NCBI GenBank assembly: GCA_013214025.1
Contig: JABSRN010000047.1
Coordinates: forward strand, 1 to 56,295
DNA length: 56,295 nt
Source: Polyangiaceae bacterium
GTDB lineage: Bacteria > Myxococcota_A > Polyangia > Polyangiales > Polyangiaceae
Direction of reading: 5' to 3'
In this document: piece after piece, positions 26,901 through 34,933 of the stretch
Numbering within the stretch: the first letter of the stretch is position 1
How the letters are laid out: the number at the start of each line of letters is the position of its first letter
Made by a program: the position numbers and the translations under genes
Notes under the pieces: generated by a model
Databases searched by the model: none
Told to the model about the DNA's origin: nothing
What the model saw: the letters and a program-made list of their open reading frames with translations, nothing else

Positions 26901-28692
26901 CACCGACCCCCGCGACAACGCCCTGCAGGTCCTCGCCGGATCTGAAGAATGGGTCTACCGCGAGACCGGTACGGACACCACCTCCGTGCAGCAGTTCTCG
27001 TTCAACACCCCGCTTGGCGAAACTTCGGAGAACATCTGTGGTCGAGTCGCCTACAGTGCCTTCCACGTCGCGGGCGCCGACAACGATTCGAGCGGCGATT
27101 ACTTCCCGGGCGTCTGCAACGGCGACACTCTCACCTCTCAGGAGAAGGTGCTAGTCTACATGTTGTTCGACTTAGCCGCCTGCGTGTCCGAAGGCGAGCC
27201 TCCCCAGCCTCCCTCGTGCACTCCCCAGACCAGCGACGATCTGTGTGTGAGTGATGCTTGTGGCATCTTCTCCGACGGCTGTGGTGACATCATCGACTGT
27301 GGCGACAGCTGCCCCGGCGACCAATACTGCAGCAGCAATATCTGTACAGACCGGGAATGCACCGTGGCGACCTGCGGTTCCTTGGGCGCCAACTGCGGCA
27401 TTGTGCCTGATGGTTGCGGCGGCTCCGACGACTGCGGCATCTGTGCCGAGGGCCAGGTCTGTGGCTACGAGCAGCCGAACATCTGCGGGCAGCCCCTGTG
27501 CACCCCCGATACCTACGACGATGTCTGTGTCATAGGTTCCTGCGGTACCGTCTCCGACGGCTGCGGTGGCGTCATTGACTGCGGCAGCTGCAGCTTGCCC
27601 GAGGTCTGCGGCGGCGGTGGCACAGCCAATATGTGTGGCGAAGGCAGCTGCGATCCGCGGAGCTGCGAAGATCAGGGCTACGGCTGTGGCATGGCCGGCG
27701 ACGGTTGTGGCAACACCATCGAATGTGCCGCATGCAACCTGCCCGAGACTTGCGGCGGCGGCGGTACTCCTAACGAATGTGGTCAGCCCAGCTGTCCTCC
27801 CCAAAGCTGTAACGATGTGGGCGCCGAGTGTGGCTTCATCGGCGACGGTTGCGGCGGAGCCGTCGACTGCGGTGTTTGCCCGAACAACGGCGTCTGCGGC
27901 GGCGCCGGGCCCAACCTCTGCGGTGGCGCCTGTGTCACAGTGGGTTGCGACGACGTCGGCGCCGATTGCGGCGCAATCGGCGACGGCTGCGGCGGCATCG
28001 TCGATTGCGGCCCCTGCACCAACGGCCAAATCTGTGGCTGGCAGACGGCCAACATCTGCGACGCCCCCCCCACCTGCAGCACGACCACGTGCCAGGCCGA
28101 AAGTGCCGAATGTGGCTTCATCGGTGACGGTTGCGGAGCCAGCGTGGACTGCGGTCCCTGTACCGAGCCCGGCGAAAGCTGCGGCGGTGCGGGTGTGCCG
28201 AACCAATGCGGGATCGGGACCAGCGAGTGTGAGGTCACCACCTGCGGAGCCGAAGGCGCCCAGTGTGGGCTCATCGGCGACGGCTGCAGCGCCACCATCA
28301 ACTGCGGCGACTGCCCGAACAACGAGACCTGCGGAGCGCTGTCGCCCAATCAGTGTGCGGGTTGTACGCCGCTCGATTGTGCGGGCGCTGGAGCCGAGTG
28401 TGATCTCATCGGAGACGGCTGCGGCAGTGTCATCGACTGCGGTCCCTGTACCGGTACTGACGAGACCTGTGGCGGCGCAGGTACACCGAACCAGTGTGGA
28501 GTCGGCGATACGGGCTGTTACCCCGCCACCTGCGAGGAGCTGAACGTGGACTGCAACACCGGCGGCTCCTGTGCGGAGTGTGGCGCGGTCGCGGACGGTT
28601 GCGGCGGCTTGCTGCAATGTGGCACCTGTCCCGAAGGTGACGCTTGCGGCGCCCAGGGCACGCCCAACAAGTGCCAGGGCATCCCGACCTGA
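23950..28692 (+). CDS. Giant Cys-rich lipoprotein with an embedded carboxypeptidase-regulatory/GATase-like region
   Basis: This 1580-aa protein has a signal peptide ending in LLFLFACS (lipobox FLFAC) and a Gly/Thr/Asn-rich stalk. About ten Cys modules follow (about residues 75-630), built on the pattern CxGxCGxxxDGCGGxxDCGxC with GGGGxxNxCG. The block about 640-1080 is different: KITGRVTTPDGEVGIPNALV starts a carboxypeptidase-regulatory-like beta-sandwich. A segment with YDMVVFDCEGTAW, DYAEAGGRIFASHFSFGWLF and a later VAYSAFHV then resembles a ThuA/class I GATase-like Rossmann fold. A second set of about ten Cys modules (1085-1580) carries a very regular GAECGxIGDGCGGxVDCGxC core. GGAGAG precedes the ATG, and an intrinsic terminator follows at 28724. 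Exposure on the cell surface is inferred; the ligand is unknown. Confidence 0.8.
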   Translation: MFLSSSASWRAATSWPAVTFCLLFLFACSPATEQEPSIVATPNGNTGTDGTTGTGGAGGSGDNGGSGGALIFNGPTGPADCTPKTCADFASADFGSCGVILTGCDLDGDPENAIDQVQCGDCGTGESCSLEVGNLCAPTPIDCVPWNQIAACDGRCGPVGDNCGSIYQCGEECGPSTVCSNFPVVGVCTDKCIPVSDSITCEGKCGDVLNNCDEKVACGNVCQPGFACGLLVASECGQIESDCTQLFYDDLCPGKCGDFNDGCGGKVVCDMCPDGFGCGGYGDTGVVNECGETPTGDDENCPAKINSCAEVAKDCGIISNGCGGTIDCDAESGGCGNAEICGTITPSVCDIPPACEPLSAAAACAGTCGIVTNGCSSTIDCATQGFPCPDGESCGGGGSPGVCGAGDPSNCTPFTAATLCPGKCGIFADGCGSTVDCSSNANNGPCTNDEWCGGGSVANECGKPACVTTSPAEACAGDKCGQVSDGCDGLMDCGGCDPGDICGLTATNSCGTPQCQAIPVDAACAGKCASVSDGCGASYTCNNGNGGVTCQEPAYCGGGGVANNCGQPSCTTQTCAQQGYTCGIAPDNCGGFVDCWDETGNTARTCSQSNATCMGTPSTCVSSGGGGGNCTGPLCDNISACSDSAPTKITGRVTTPDGEVGIPNALVYIPQDPSATLPAITQGPSCDRCEDEDLGPVLVSALTGYDGYFSLDLNVPTGTDFKLVVKIGKWRRAITVGSTVLNECQTNAIGETYTRLPRNQNDGLAGTQIPKIAISTGRRDEMECVFEKIGIDDDEFTAPNVAAGQKDGRIHLYRSNGARIRTRVYACEGGGLFGSDDCDDADHDNEAACEADSDCDWEYNEEDGSVADTTLFSDQATLNNYDMVVFDCEGTAWTEHKPHDEKVRDYAEAGGRIFASHFSFGWLFNTARFSASAEWDTDTDYPDNGTGLVSVGRPMANDIKVANFRDWLNYEDALTGTNPPRFAITDPRDNALQVLAGSEEWVYRETGTDTTSVQQFSFNTPLGETSENICGRVAYSAFHVAGADNDSSGDYFPGVCNGDTLTSQEKVLVYMLFDLAACVSEGEPPQPPSCTPQTSDDLCVSDACGIFSDGCGDIIDCGDSCPGDQYCSSNICTDRECTVATCGSLGANCGIVPDGCGGSDDCGICAEGQVCGYEQPNICGQPLCTPDTYDDVCVIGSCGTVSDGCGGVIDCGSCSLPEVCGGGGTANMCGEGSCDPRSCEDQGYGCGMAGDGCGNTIECAACNLPETCGGGGTPNECGQPSCPPQSCNDVGAECGFIGDGCGGAVDCGVCPNNGVCGGAGPNLCGGACVTVGCDDVGADCGAIGDGCGGIVDCGPCTNGQICGWQTANICDAPPTCSTTTCQAESAECGFIGDGCGASVDCGPCTEPGESCGGAGVPNQCGIGTSECEVTTCGAEGAQCGLIGDGCSATINCGDCPNNETCGALSPNQCAGCTPLDCAGAGAECDLIGDGCGSVIDCGPCTGTDETCGGAGTPNQCGVGDTGCYPATCEELNVDCNTGGSCAECGAVADGCGGLLQCGTCPEGDACGAQGTPNKCQGIPT

Positions 28693-28723
28693 TCCCCGGC
28701 AGCGGGCTCCCCGGAGCCTACGT

Positions 28724-28764
28724 AAACAACCCTCGGTCCTGGCGGCTGGGGGTTGTTTCGTTTT
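28724..28764 (+). terminator. Intrinsic terminator after the 1580-aa lipoprotein
   Basis: Arms aaacaaccc (28724-28732) and gggttgttt (28750-28758) pair, with further GC pairing possible inside, followed by cgtttt. It lies 32 bp after the stop codon. Confidence 0.75.
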
Positions 28765-28826
28765 GTGGCGTCAGGTGGGGGTGCGTGTTTGTCGTGTTGA
28801 TGACGGACTGATCCTAGCGGCGCGGC

Positions 28827-29354
28827 TTAAAGGGTCCGTGCCATGGCGATGCGGTGTTCGGCGTGAAGGCCCGCTTGGATTTCGCGGTCGAGAGTGTCCC
28901 GCAGGTACGTCGGGATGGAAGGCTCGGGGATCTCAACGAATCCCCGCGCTTCGAAAAATGGGGCGTTCCAAGGCACGTGCCGATAGGTGGTGAGCGTGAG
29001 CGTCGACACGGACTGGCTGCGCGCACATTCGGCGATATGATCGAGCAACCACGACGCCAAACCCCGGCGCCCATGCGCAGGGTGCACGCTCAGCTCGAGC
29101 AAATGAATGGCGTCTTCTTGGGGCTCGACCATCGCAAAACCCACAGGGGTGTGGCCCGGCGCCAATGTGGCCCACAGCCGTCCTTCGGTCTTGGCGCGGA
29201 ACAAGTCCGCGGGTGGGACCATGTGAGATCGCAGGGGCTCAGGGAGATCGGAAAAGCTAAAGCGCTCGGCGGCGGCCACTTCCACTCCGCGGATCAACCC
29301 GAAATGCTCCGGCCGGGGCGTCGTGAGTTGGTAACCATCAGGGCGAGTCGGCAT
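28827..29354 (-). CDS. GNAT-family N-acetyltransferase
   Basis: This 175-aa single-domain protein has the acetyl-CoA-binding motif A LLELSVHPAHGRRGLASWLL (R/Q-x-x-G-x-G/A form HGRRGLA). It is preceded by strand GFAMVEPQEDAIHLLEL and followed by motif B with LTLTTYRHVPWNAPFFEARGF, ending with the usual helix-strand pair. The substrate is unknown; it could be a small amine or a protein N-terminus. It lies between two giant lipoprotein genes but on the opposite strand, so no functional link is implied. Confidence 0.88.
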   Translation of the reverse strand: MPTRPDGYQLTTPRPEHFGLIRGVEVAAAERFSFSDLPEPLRSHMVPPADLFRAKTEGRLWATLAPGHTPVGFAMVEPQEDAIHLLELSVHPAHGRRGLASWLLDHIAECARSQSVSTLTLTTYRHVPWNAPFFEARGFVEIPEPSIPTYLRDTLDREIQAGLHAEHRIAMARTL

Positions 29355-29613
29355 GCAAGGTGGAGCTTACAAGGTCACGCGGATGCATTCGTAAACAGGC
29401 GGGTTTCCCGCACAGGCGTGGGGTCCGCCGCCCACACCTATACCCACCTACACTCTCTACTCCTAGAAGAAAAATTCGCCTTGGGCATGCACGGCGGGTG
29501 CAACTTTGCCGTGAATATCGCATTATATGCCGTTACAGGGGCCCTGCCGACGCCATGTGGCTATTGCCGCGACGCCGTCGCACGGAATCCGTCCCCTCGT
29601 TCGGTCTTATTTT

Positions 29614-32600
29614 ATGAAATCGCCTCAGACTTCTTCCGCTATCCGCAGACAACGCTTCTCAGCGGCTACCTATTCCCTCGTCGTGGTTCTCGCAGTGCTT
29701 GCCGGGGCATGTAGCCCGGACAAGCCCCAAGAGAGCGCTTCAAGCGCCGCGAAGATTCAGCCGAAGATCGCGCAGATCCAGCAACGGGTTTCGGTACCAA
29801 CCAGTGCAGAGAGCTGCGACTTGCCAACCACCGCGGCGGGAGTCTGCACCCTGTCGGATCGCTCACTACTCACGATGGGCACGTTCCGGGACGAGGGCAA
29901 CTACGGCGGCGGCGACATCATGTGCGCGACTGACTGGAACTTCCCGATAGGTCCATTCGACGGCGGCACGGGCACGTACTCACCATCCCGCGGTGCGGTT
30001 AAGTTCAATTTTGGTCCCTATACCGACCTCACTACCGTCGATTTAGTTTCGGCGTCCCTCACCCTCTCCGCCCAGACGGGGGATATGCTGGCCGGCACTC
30101 CCGATGCCCAATTGGAAATCGATCGGATCAACAGCGGCAGCTGGACCGCCACCGCTGAGGTCATCGCCGTGAGTGGTGGCGGCGGCGCTTGCAACCCAGC
30201 CTACCAACCCGCCGGGGGCAACGACCGAGGCGATATCGGCGGCGCCAACCTGTTCGTCAGCGCTGCTTTTTCTCGAGATATCGGCGACGGCTTCAGTCCC
30301 GTCGCACTGAACTTCGACGCAACAACTCTCGTATCGAACTGGTTGGATGCCACGTGGGCCAATGACGGTCTGCGGTTTGACGCCGACCGCGGCGGTGTCG
30401 CGATCAAGATCATGACCCCGGCCATCGTGCTGACTTACACCCTTCAGAACGGTGAAGCCTGCGGAGGCGACAGCGCTTGCAGTAGCGGCAACTGCACCGA
30501 CGGCTATTGTTGCGGCTCGGCTGACTGCGGCACCTGCCGGAGTTGTGGCGAGAGCGGCAGCGAAGGCACCTGCACCGACACAGTAGGAGTCGCCTGCGAC
30601 GACAACACCTACTGCAACGGGACCGATACCTGCGGCTCTGGCGGCAACTGCAATCAACATACCGGCGATCCGTGCAGCGAAAGCGGAGGCGGCAGCAGTA
30701 ACTGCGCCGAGTCCTGCAACGAGGCCGCCGACGACTGCACCGCCGCCGACGGCGACGGTACCGACTGCGACGACGGGCTCTTCTGTAACGGTTCAAGCGA
30801 CAAATGCAGCAGCGGCACCTGTAGCGATTTTAGTAACGCGCCCTGCCCCGAAAGCGGAGGCGGCAGCAGTAACTGCTCCGAGTCCTGCAACGAGACCGCC
30901 GATGACTGCACCGCCGCCGACGGCGACGGTACCGATTGCGACGACGGCCTTTACTGCAATGGTTCGAGCGATAAGTGCAGCGGCGGCTCTTGCAGCGATT
31001 TTAGCAACCCCCCGTGCGCCGAAAGCGGCCCGGGTAGCGCCAACTGTGCGGAGTCCTGCGACGAGTCCGGCGACACCTGTACCGCGAACGACGGCGACGG
31101 CACCGAGTGCGAGGACGGACTATTGTGCAACGGGCCCGACGATAAATGCAGCGGCGGCACCTGCAGCGACTTTAGCAACGCCCCGTGCCCGGAGAGTGGC
31201 GCCGGGAGCAGCAATTGCTCCGAGTCCTGCGACGAGTCCGGCGACACATGCGACGCACCCGACGGCGACGGCACTGACTGCGACGATGGCGTCTTCTGCA
31301 CGGTCAGTGACGAGTGCACGGGTGGCACCTGCGGCGGCGGCCCGCGGGACTGCGATGACGGCATCCTCTGCACCGCCGACAGTTGTGCCGGCGTGGCCTG
31401 CGTGAACGTTGCGGAATCGGATGGCTTCGACTGCACGGGCGACTGGAGCGGAGAAGTCTGCCGCAGCAACACCTGCGTGAGCGGCGTCTGCGATACGATT
31501 CGTCTCGCCGGTGTCTTCGAGTGTGCGCCCTCCACTTGTTCGGGCGCCCCGAGTGCCGTCTTCCAGGACGAAGTCTATTGCGACGGCACCATGACCACCG
31601 GAGGCGGCTACCAGGACGACGGCTGCCCGGACTACGCGGCTCCCGCCGCCTGCGGTAACGGACGCTGCAACGGCGCTGTCTGCGATGGCAGCATCTGTAC
31701 CTCGAGCGCGCAGTGCGGACCGCTCTTCTGGTGCGATGTCGGAGTCACTGATCTGTGCATTCCCGACATCAACAACGGTGACAGTTGCTTCGAGGACGAA
31801 CAATGCCCGAATAGCTTCTGCCGGAACGGCAGTTGCTGCGCGACAGATTGTAACAGCGGCGGCACCGACCCCTGCTTCGAATGCGCCATATCCGGCACCG
31901 GCACTTGCCTCCCCTCCGTTACGGGCACCAATTGCGATGACGGCGTCGGCTGCACGACAAGCGACGAATGCAACGCGGGCGCTTGTGCCGGCACGACCGA
32001 CAACACCTTGTGCGACGACAACGAGGACGACTGCACGGTCGACACCTGCGACCAAACCAACGACTGTGTGTTCACTCCGGTCACGGACGGCGACGCTTGC
32101 GCCGCCGACGCGATCACCTGCAGCGCCGACGTCTGCGCCGCTGGCGCTTGCACACACCCGCCGCTGAACAACGATACGGTGATCTGCAACGCGACCGCGC
32201 CGGGTCCCTGCGATGTCGCAGAGTACTGCGAGGACGGCACCACCACGTGCCCGACGGACGTCTTTGACGCCAGCTCCGAATGCCGGGTGGCGGCCTGCAC
32301 GGGGGGCCGCGACGCTGGCGTCGAGACCCTATCAGCAACGTGCAACGGTTCTGGCCCCGCCTGCCCGACCATTACTACCAATGACTGCCCACCTTACGCT
32401 TGCGCAGCAACCGACTGCCGTACGGACTGCGGTAGCGACACCGACTGCGATATCACGGCGTTCTGTAACGGGGGCGCGTGTGAATTCAAGGCCGTGGGTG
32501 GCACTCCCTGCACTGCCGACAACCAGTGCCAAGATTTCTGCTCGCCCGACGACGTGTGTTGCGACCTCGCTTGCGATGGCCAGTGCGAAACCTGCGACAA

Positions 32601-34668
32601 CACGGGAACCTGCGTGCCCACCACGGCCGGCCAGCAGCCGGTATCGCCCCGCACATTGTGTGCAGGGGCCGGACTGTCAGCGGACTGCGAAGGCCGCTGC
32701 AACGGCACGAACCGCACGGAATGCGCCCTGCCGATCACCACGGTGGTCTGCATTGCCCCCACCTGCCCGGGCGGCAACACGCTAAATCCTGAAGTGACCT
32801 GCGACGGCATAGGTTTCTGCCCGACCCAGGTCCCTGTCGATTGCACACCCAACCTTTGCGCGAGCGGCGCCTGCGCCGGAGATTGCCCGGGCGGCGACGG
32901 ACAGTGTTCCGCCGGCTACTACTGCGACAACGGCAACGCCTGTTTGCCCCAAGAGACGGACGGCACGAGCTGCACCCGCGACCGACAATGCGAATCGGGG
33001 TCCTGTGTCGATGGAACGTGCTGCGACTCCAACTGTAGCGGTCAATGCGAGGCATGCAACGTCGCCGGCAGCGAAGGCAGCTGCACCGCCGTCATCGGAG
33101 TGCCCATCAGCCCGCGTCCCGCTTGTGTCGGCACCGGGAGTTGCGGGGGCAGTTGCGACGGCAATGCGACCGGGAGCTGTACTTATCCGGATCCCAGCGT
33201 GGTTTGCCGAACGGCCAACTGCAGCGGCAATACGGCCATTCTTCAGGCTACCTGCGACGGCACGGGTAGCTGCCCACAGATACAAAACCAGATCTGCGGC
33301 TCCGGACAGTGTGACGGCGACAACTGCGACGGCGACTGCACTGTCGACGCCGACTGCAGCACTACCGAGTTCTGCTCGTCCAATGTTTGCACGAGCAAGC
33401 GCGGACTTGGCGAGACCTGCGCCGATTCCACAGAATGTGACAGCGACCGCTGCGTCGATGGTGTTTGCTGCGGCAGCGCCTGCCTGGGCCAGTGTGAAGC
33501 CTGCAACGTCTCCGGCAACGAGGGGCTCTGCACTCCGATCGAGGGCGTACCCCGCGGCACCCGCCCCCGCTGCGAAGGCGACGGCTCCTCCTGTGACGGA
33601 ATTTGTGATGCCGGTGACGGCTTCAACGATGAGTGCACCTACCCCAACGGCAACAGCTGCCGAACGGCGTCGTGCTCGATCAGCACCGACGTCGCCACCC
33701 TGGGCGCCGTCTGCGACGGAACCGGCGCCTGCCCGGCACTGCAGCTAGAGAGCTGCGCTCCTGAATTCGCCTGCGACAGCGGCGGTACCGAGTGCGAGGG
33801 CGACTGCTTCAACGGCGGTAGTTGCTCCGCCGGGCAGTACTGTTCTGCGGGTGTTTGCGTGGCTCAAGTCGGTACCGGCGAGGTCTGCGCTGATGACACC
33901 CAGTGTAGCGGCGGAGCATTCTGTGTCGACGGCGTCTGCTGTGGCTCGGTGTGTGACGACCAGTGCGCAGCCTGTGATGTGCCCGGCTCCCTGGGCACCT
34001 GTACCGCGGTGACCGGCACTCCCCGCGGCGGTCGTCCCCAGTGCAGTGGCTCGAGCGCCTGCGGCGCTGCGTGCGACGGAACCAACGTCGCTAACTGTAG
34101 CTTCCCGGGCGCCGCCGACGCCTGCAGCGTCGCCAGCTGTTCTAACGGCATCGCCCAAACCACCCGAGTCTGTAACGGCGCCGGAACTTGCAGCCCGGCC
34201 ACCGATACCGTCTGTCTGCCCTACCAGTGTGGCGCCACGACCTGCCTCAGCACATGCAGCACGGATCTCGACTGCTCCGGCGGCTTCTGCTTGAGCAGCG
34301 TCTGTGTGCCGACTCTGCCAACGCAGGATTCGTCGTCCACAGACACTGGCCCGCTCAACACCGACGGCGGACCCCTGGTAGGCCCTGACGCCACAACCGC
34401 TACCGACGCCACGGTCTCCCCGGACGCAGCTCCCGTAGGCGATACTGGCACTGTCGTCCCGCCCACGGGCGACGGCGGCATCATCGGCATCGACTCCGGA
34501 CCCCAGTACATCGATGCCGTGGATCGCGGCAGCTGCGACTGCCGAGTCCCGGGCGATCGGCAGTCGAATTCGAGCTCCCCGTGGCTTCTGTTGTCCCTCG
34601 CGGGCATTGGCGCCGCGGCAGCACGACGCCGGCGGCACCCGGGTAGCGCGTCCCTGCCCAAACACTGA
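29614..34668 (+). CDS. Giant Cys-rich surface protein with DNRLRE domain, lipobox and MYXO-CTERM tail
   Basis: This 1684-aa protein starts at the ATG at 29614, giving signal YSLVVVLAVLAGAC with a lipobox Cys at about residue 33. A DNRLRE-type beta-domain (about 60-270: LLTMGTFRDEGNYGGG to TPAIVLTYTL) follows. More than 1200 residues of Cys modules come next, including a block of four near-identical 57-aa repeats (30673-31356) and later CCxSxCxGQCEACNVxGSEGxC modules. A Thr/Asp/Pro-rich stretch (about 1565-1635) leads to the C-terminal signal: CDC, a spacer, the hydrophobic helix WLLLSLAGIGAAAA and RRRRHPG. That is a MYXO-CTERM signal, recognised by myxosortase for delivery to the outer surface. 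An N-terminal lipid anchor and this tail together are unusual. Confidence 0.82.
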   Translation: MKSPQTSSAIRRQRFSAATYSLVVVLAVLAGACSPDKPQESASSAAKIQPKIAQIQQRVSVPTSAESCDLPTTAAGVCTLSDRSLLTMGTFRDEGNYGGGDIMCATDWNFPIGPFDGGTGTYSPSRGAVKFNFGPYTDLTTVDLVSASLTLSAQTGDMLAGTPDAQLEIDRINSGSWTATAEVIAVSGGGGACNPAYQPAGGNDRGDIGGANLFVSAAFSRDIGDGFSPVALNFDATTLVSNWLDATWANDGLRFDADRGGVAIKIMTPAIVLTYTLQNGEACGGDSACSSGNCTDGYCCGSADCGTCRSCGESGSEGTCTDTVGVACDDNTYCNGTDTCGSGGNCNQHTGDPCSESGGGSSNCAESCNEAADDCTAADGDGTDCDDGLFCNGSSDKCSSGTCSDFSNAPCPESGGGSSNCSESCNETADDCTAADGDGTDCDDGLYCNGSSDKCSGGSCSDFSNPPCAESGPGSANCAESCDESGDTCTANDGDGTECEDGLLCNGPDDKCSGGTCSDFSNAPCPESGAGSSNCSESCDESGDTCDAPDGDGTDCDDGVFCTVSDECTGGTCGGGPRDCDDGILCTADSCAGVACVNVAESDGFDCTGDWSGEVCRSNTCVSGVCDTIRLAGVFECAPSTCSGAPSAVFQDEVYCDGTMTTGGGYQDDGCPDYAAPAACGNGRCNGAVCDGSICTSSAQCGPLFWCDVGVTDLCIPDINNGDSCFEDEQCPNSFCRNGSCCATDCNSGGTDPCFECAISGTGTCLPSVTGTNCDDGVGCTTSDECNAGACAGTTDNTLCDDNEDDCTVDTCDQTNDCVFTPVTDGDACAADAITCSADVCAAGACTHPPLNNDTVICNATAPGPCDVAEYCEDGTTTCPTDVFDASSECRVAACTGGRDAGVETLSATCNGSGPACPTITTNDCPPYACAATDCRTDCGSDTDCDITAFCNGGACEFKAVGGTPCTADNQCQDFCSPDDVCCDLACDGQCETCDNTGTCVPTTAGQQPVSPRTLCAGAGLSADCEGRCNGTNRTECALPITTVVCIAPTCPGGNTLNPEVTCDGIGFCPTQVPVDCTPNLCASGACAGDCPGGDGQCSAGYYCDNGNACLPQETDGTSCTRDRQCESGSCVDGTCCDSNCSGQCEACNVAGSEGSCTAVIGVPISPRPACVGTGSCGGSCDGNATGSCTYPDPSVVCRTANCSGNTAILQATCDGTGSCPQIQNQICGSGQCDGDNCDGDCTVDADCSTTEFCSSNVCTSKRGLGETCADSTECDSDRCVDGVCCGSACLGQCEACNVSGNEGLCTPIEGVPRGTRPRCEGDGSSCDGICDAGDGFNDECTYPNGNSCRTASCSISTDVATLGAVCDGTGACPALQLESCAPEFACDSGGTECEGDCFNGGSCSAGQYCSAGVCVAQVGTGEVCADDTQCSGGAFCVDGVCCGSVCDDQCAACDVPGSLGTCTAVTGTPRGGRPQCSGSSACGAACDGTNVANCSFPGAADACSVASCSNGIAQTTRVCNGAGTCSPATDTVCLPYQCGATTCLSTCSTDLDCSGGFCLSSVCVPTLPTQDSSSTDTGPLNTDGGPLVGPDATTATDATVSPDAAPVGDTGTVVPPTGDGGIIGIDSGPQYIDAVDRGSCDCRVPGDRQSNSSSPWLLLSLAGIGAAAARRRRHPGSASLPKH
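30673..31356 (+). repeat. Four tandem 171-bp repeats inside the DNRLRE/MYXO-CTERM gene
   Basis: Copies begin at 30673, 30844, 31015 and 31186, each 171 bp (57 codons) with no indel between starts. Each encodes a module starting CxESGxGSxNCxESC and containing DGDGTDCDDG. Copies 1 and 2 are nearly identical, while copy 4 diverges in its second half. Confidence 0.9.
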
Positions 34669-34858
34669 TAATCGAATTGAGCTGCTGTCACGTACCCGTG
34701 GCGCAGGCTGGCGTAATGTGCCCCCCCGGCCCCACCAGTATTGAGGCCGACAAGACCCCCCGCGTTCCCCAATGGCTCCGATACAGTTAAGCACCACCGT
34801 TCCGGCCGGCCGCCTCAGGCCGTATTCCCCATTGATTCCGCGGCAATAAGTAAACGCC

Positions 34859-34888
34859 CTGGCAATTTGGCCAATTGAACAATATACT
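34859..34888 (+). promoter_or_regulatory. Sigma70-like promoter upstream of the PEGA gene
   Basis: CTGGCA at 34859-34864 and TATACT at 34883-34888 are separated by 18 bp (4/6 and 5/6 to consensus) inside an AT-rich patch of an otherwise GC-rich gap (34669-34933). The start codon at 34934 lies about 40 bp downstream of the predicted transcription start. Confidence 0.45.
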
Positions 34889-34933
34889 GCATGTCGTAGC
34901 AAGGCAGCTTGGTGGCGCGAGAAGCAGTGCGGG

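Noticed and set aside
30673-31356. CRISPR-like regular repeats
   Set aside because: Units are 171 bp, contiguous, without spacers, and coding in a single frame.
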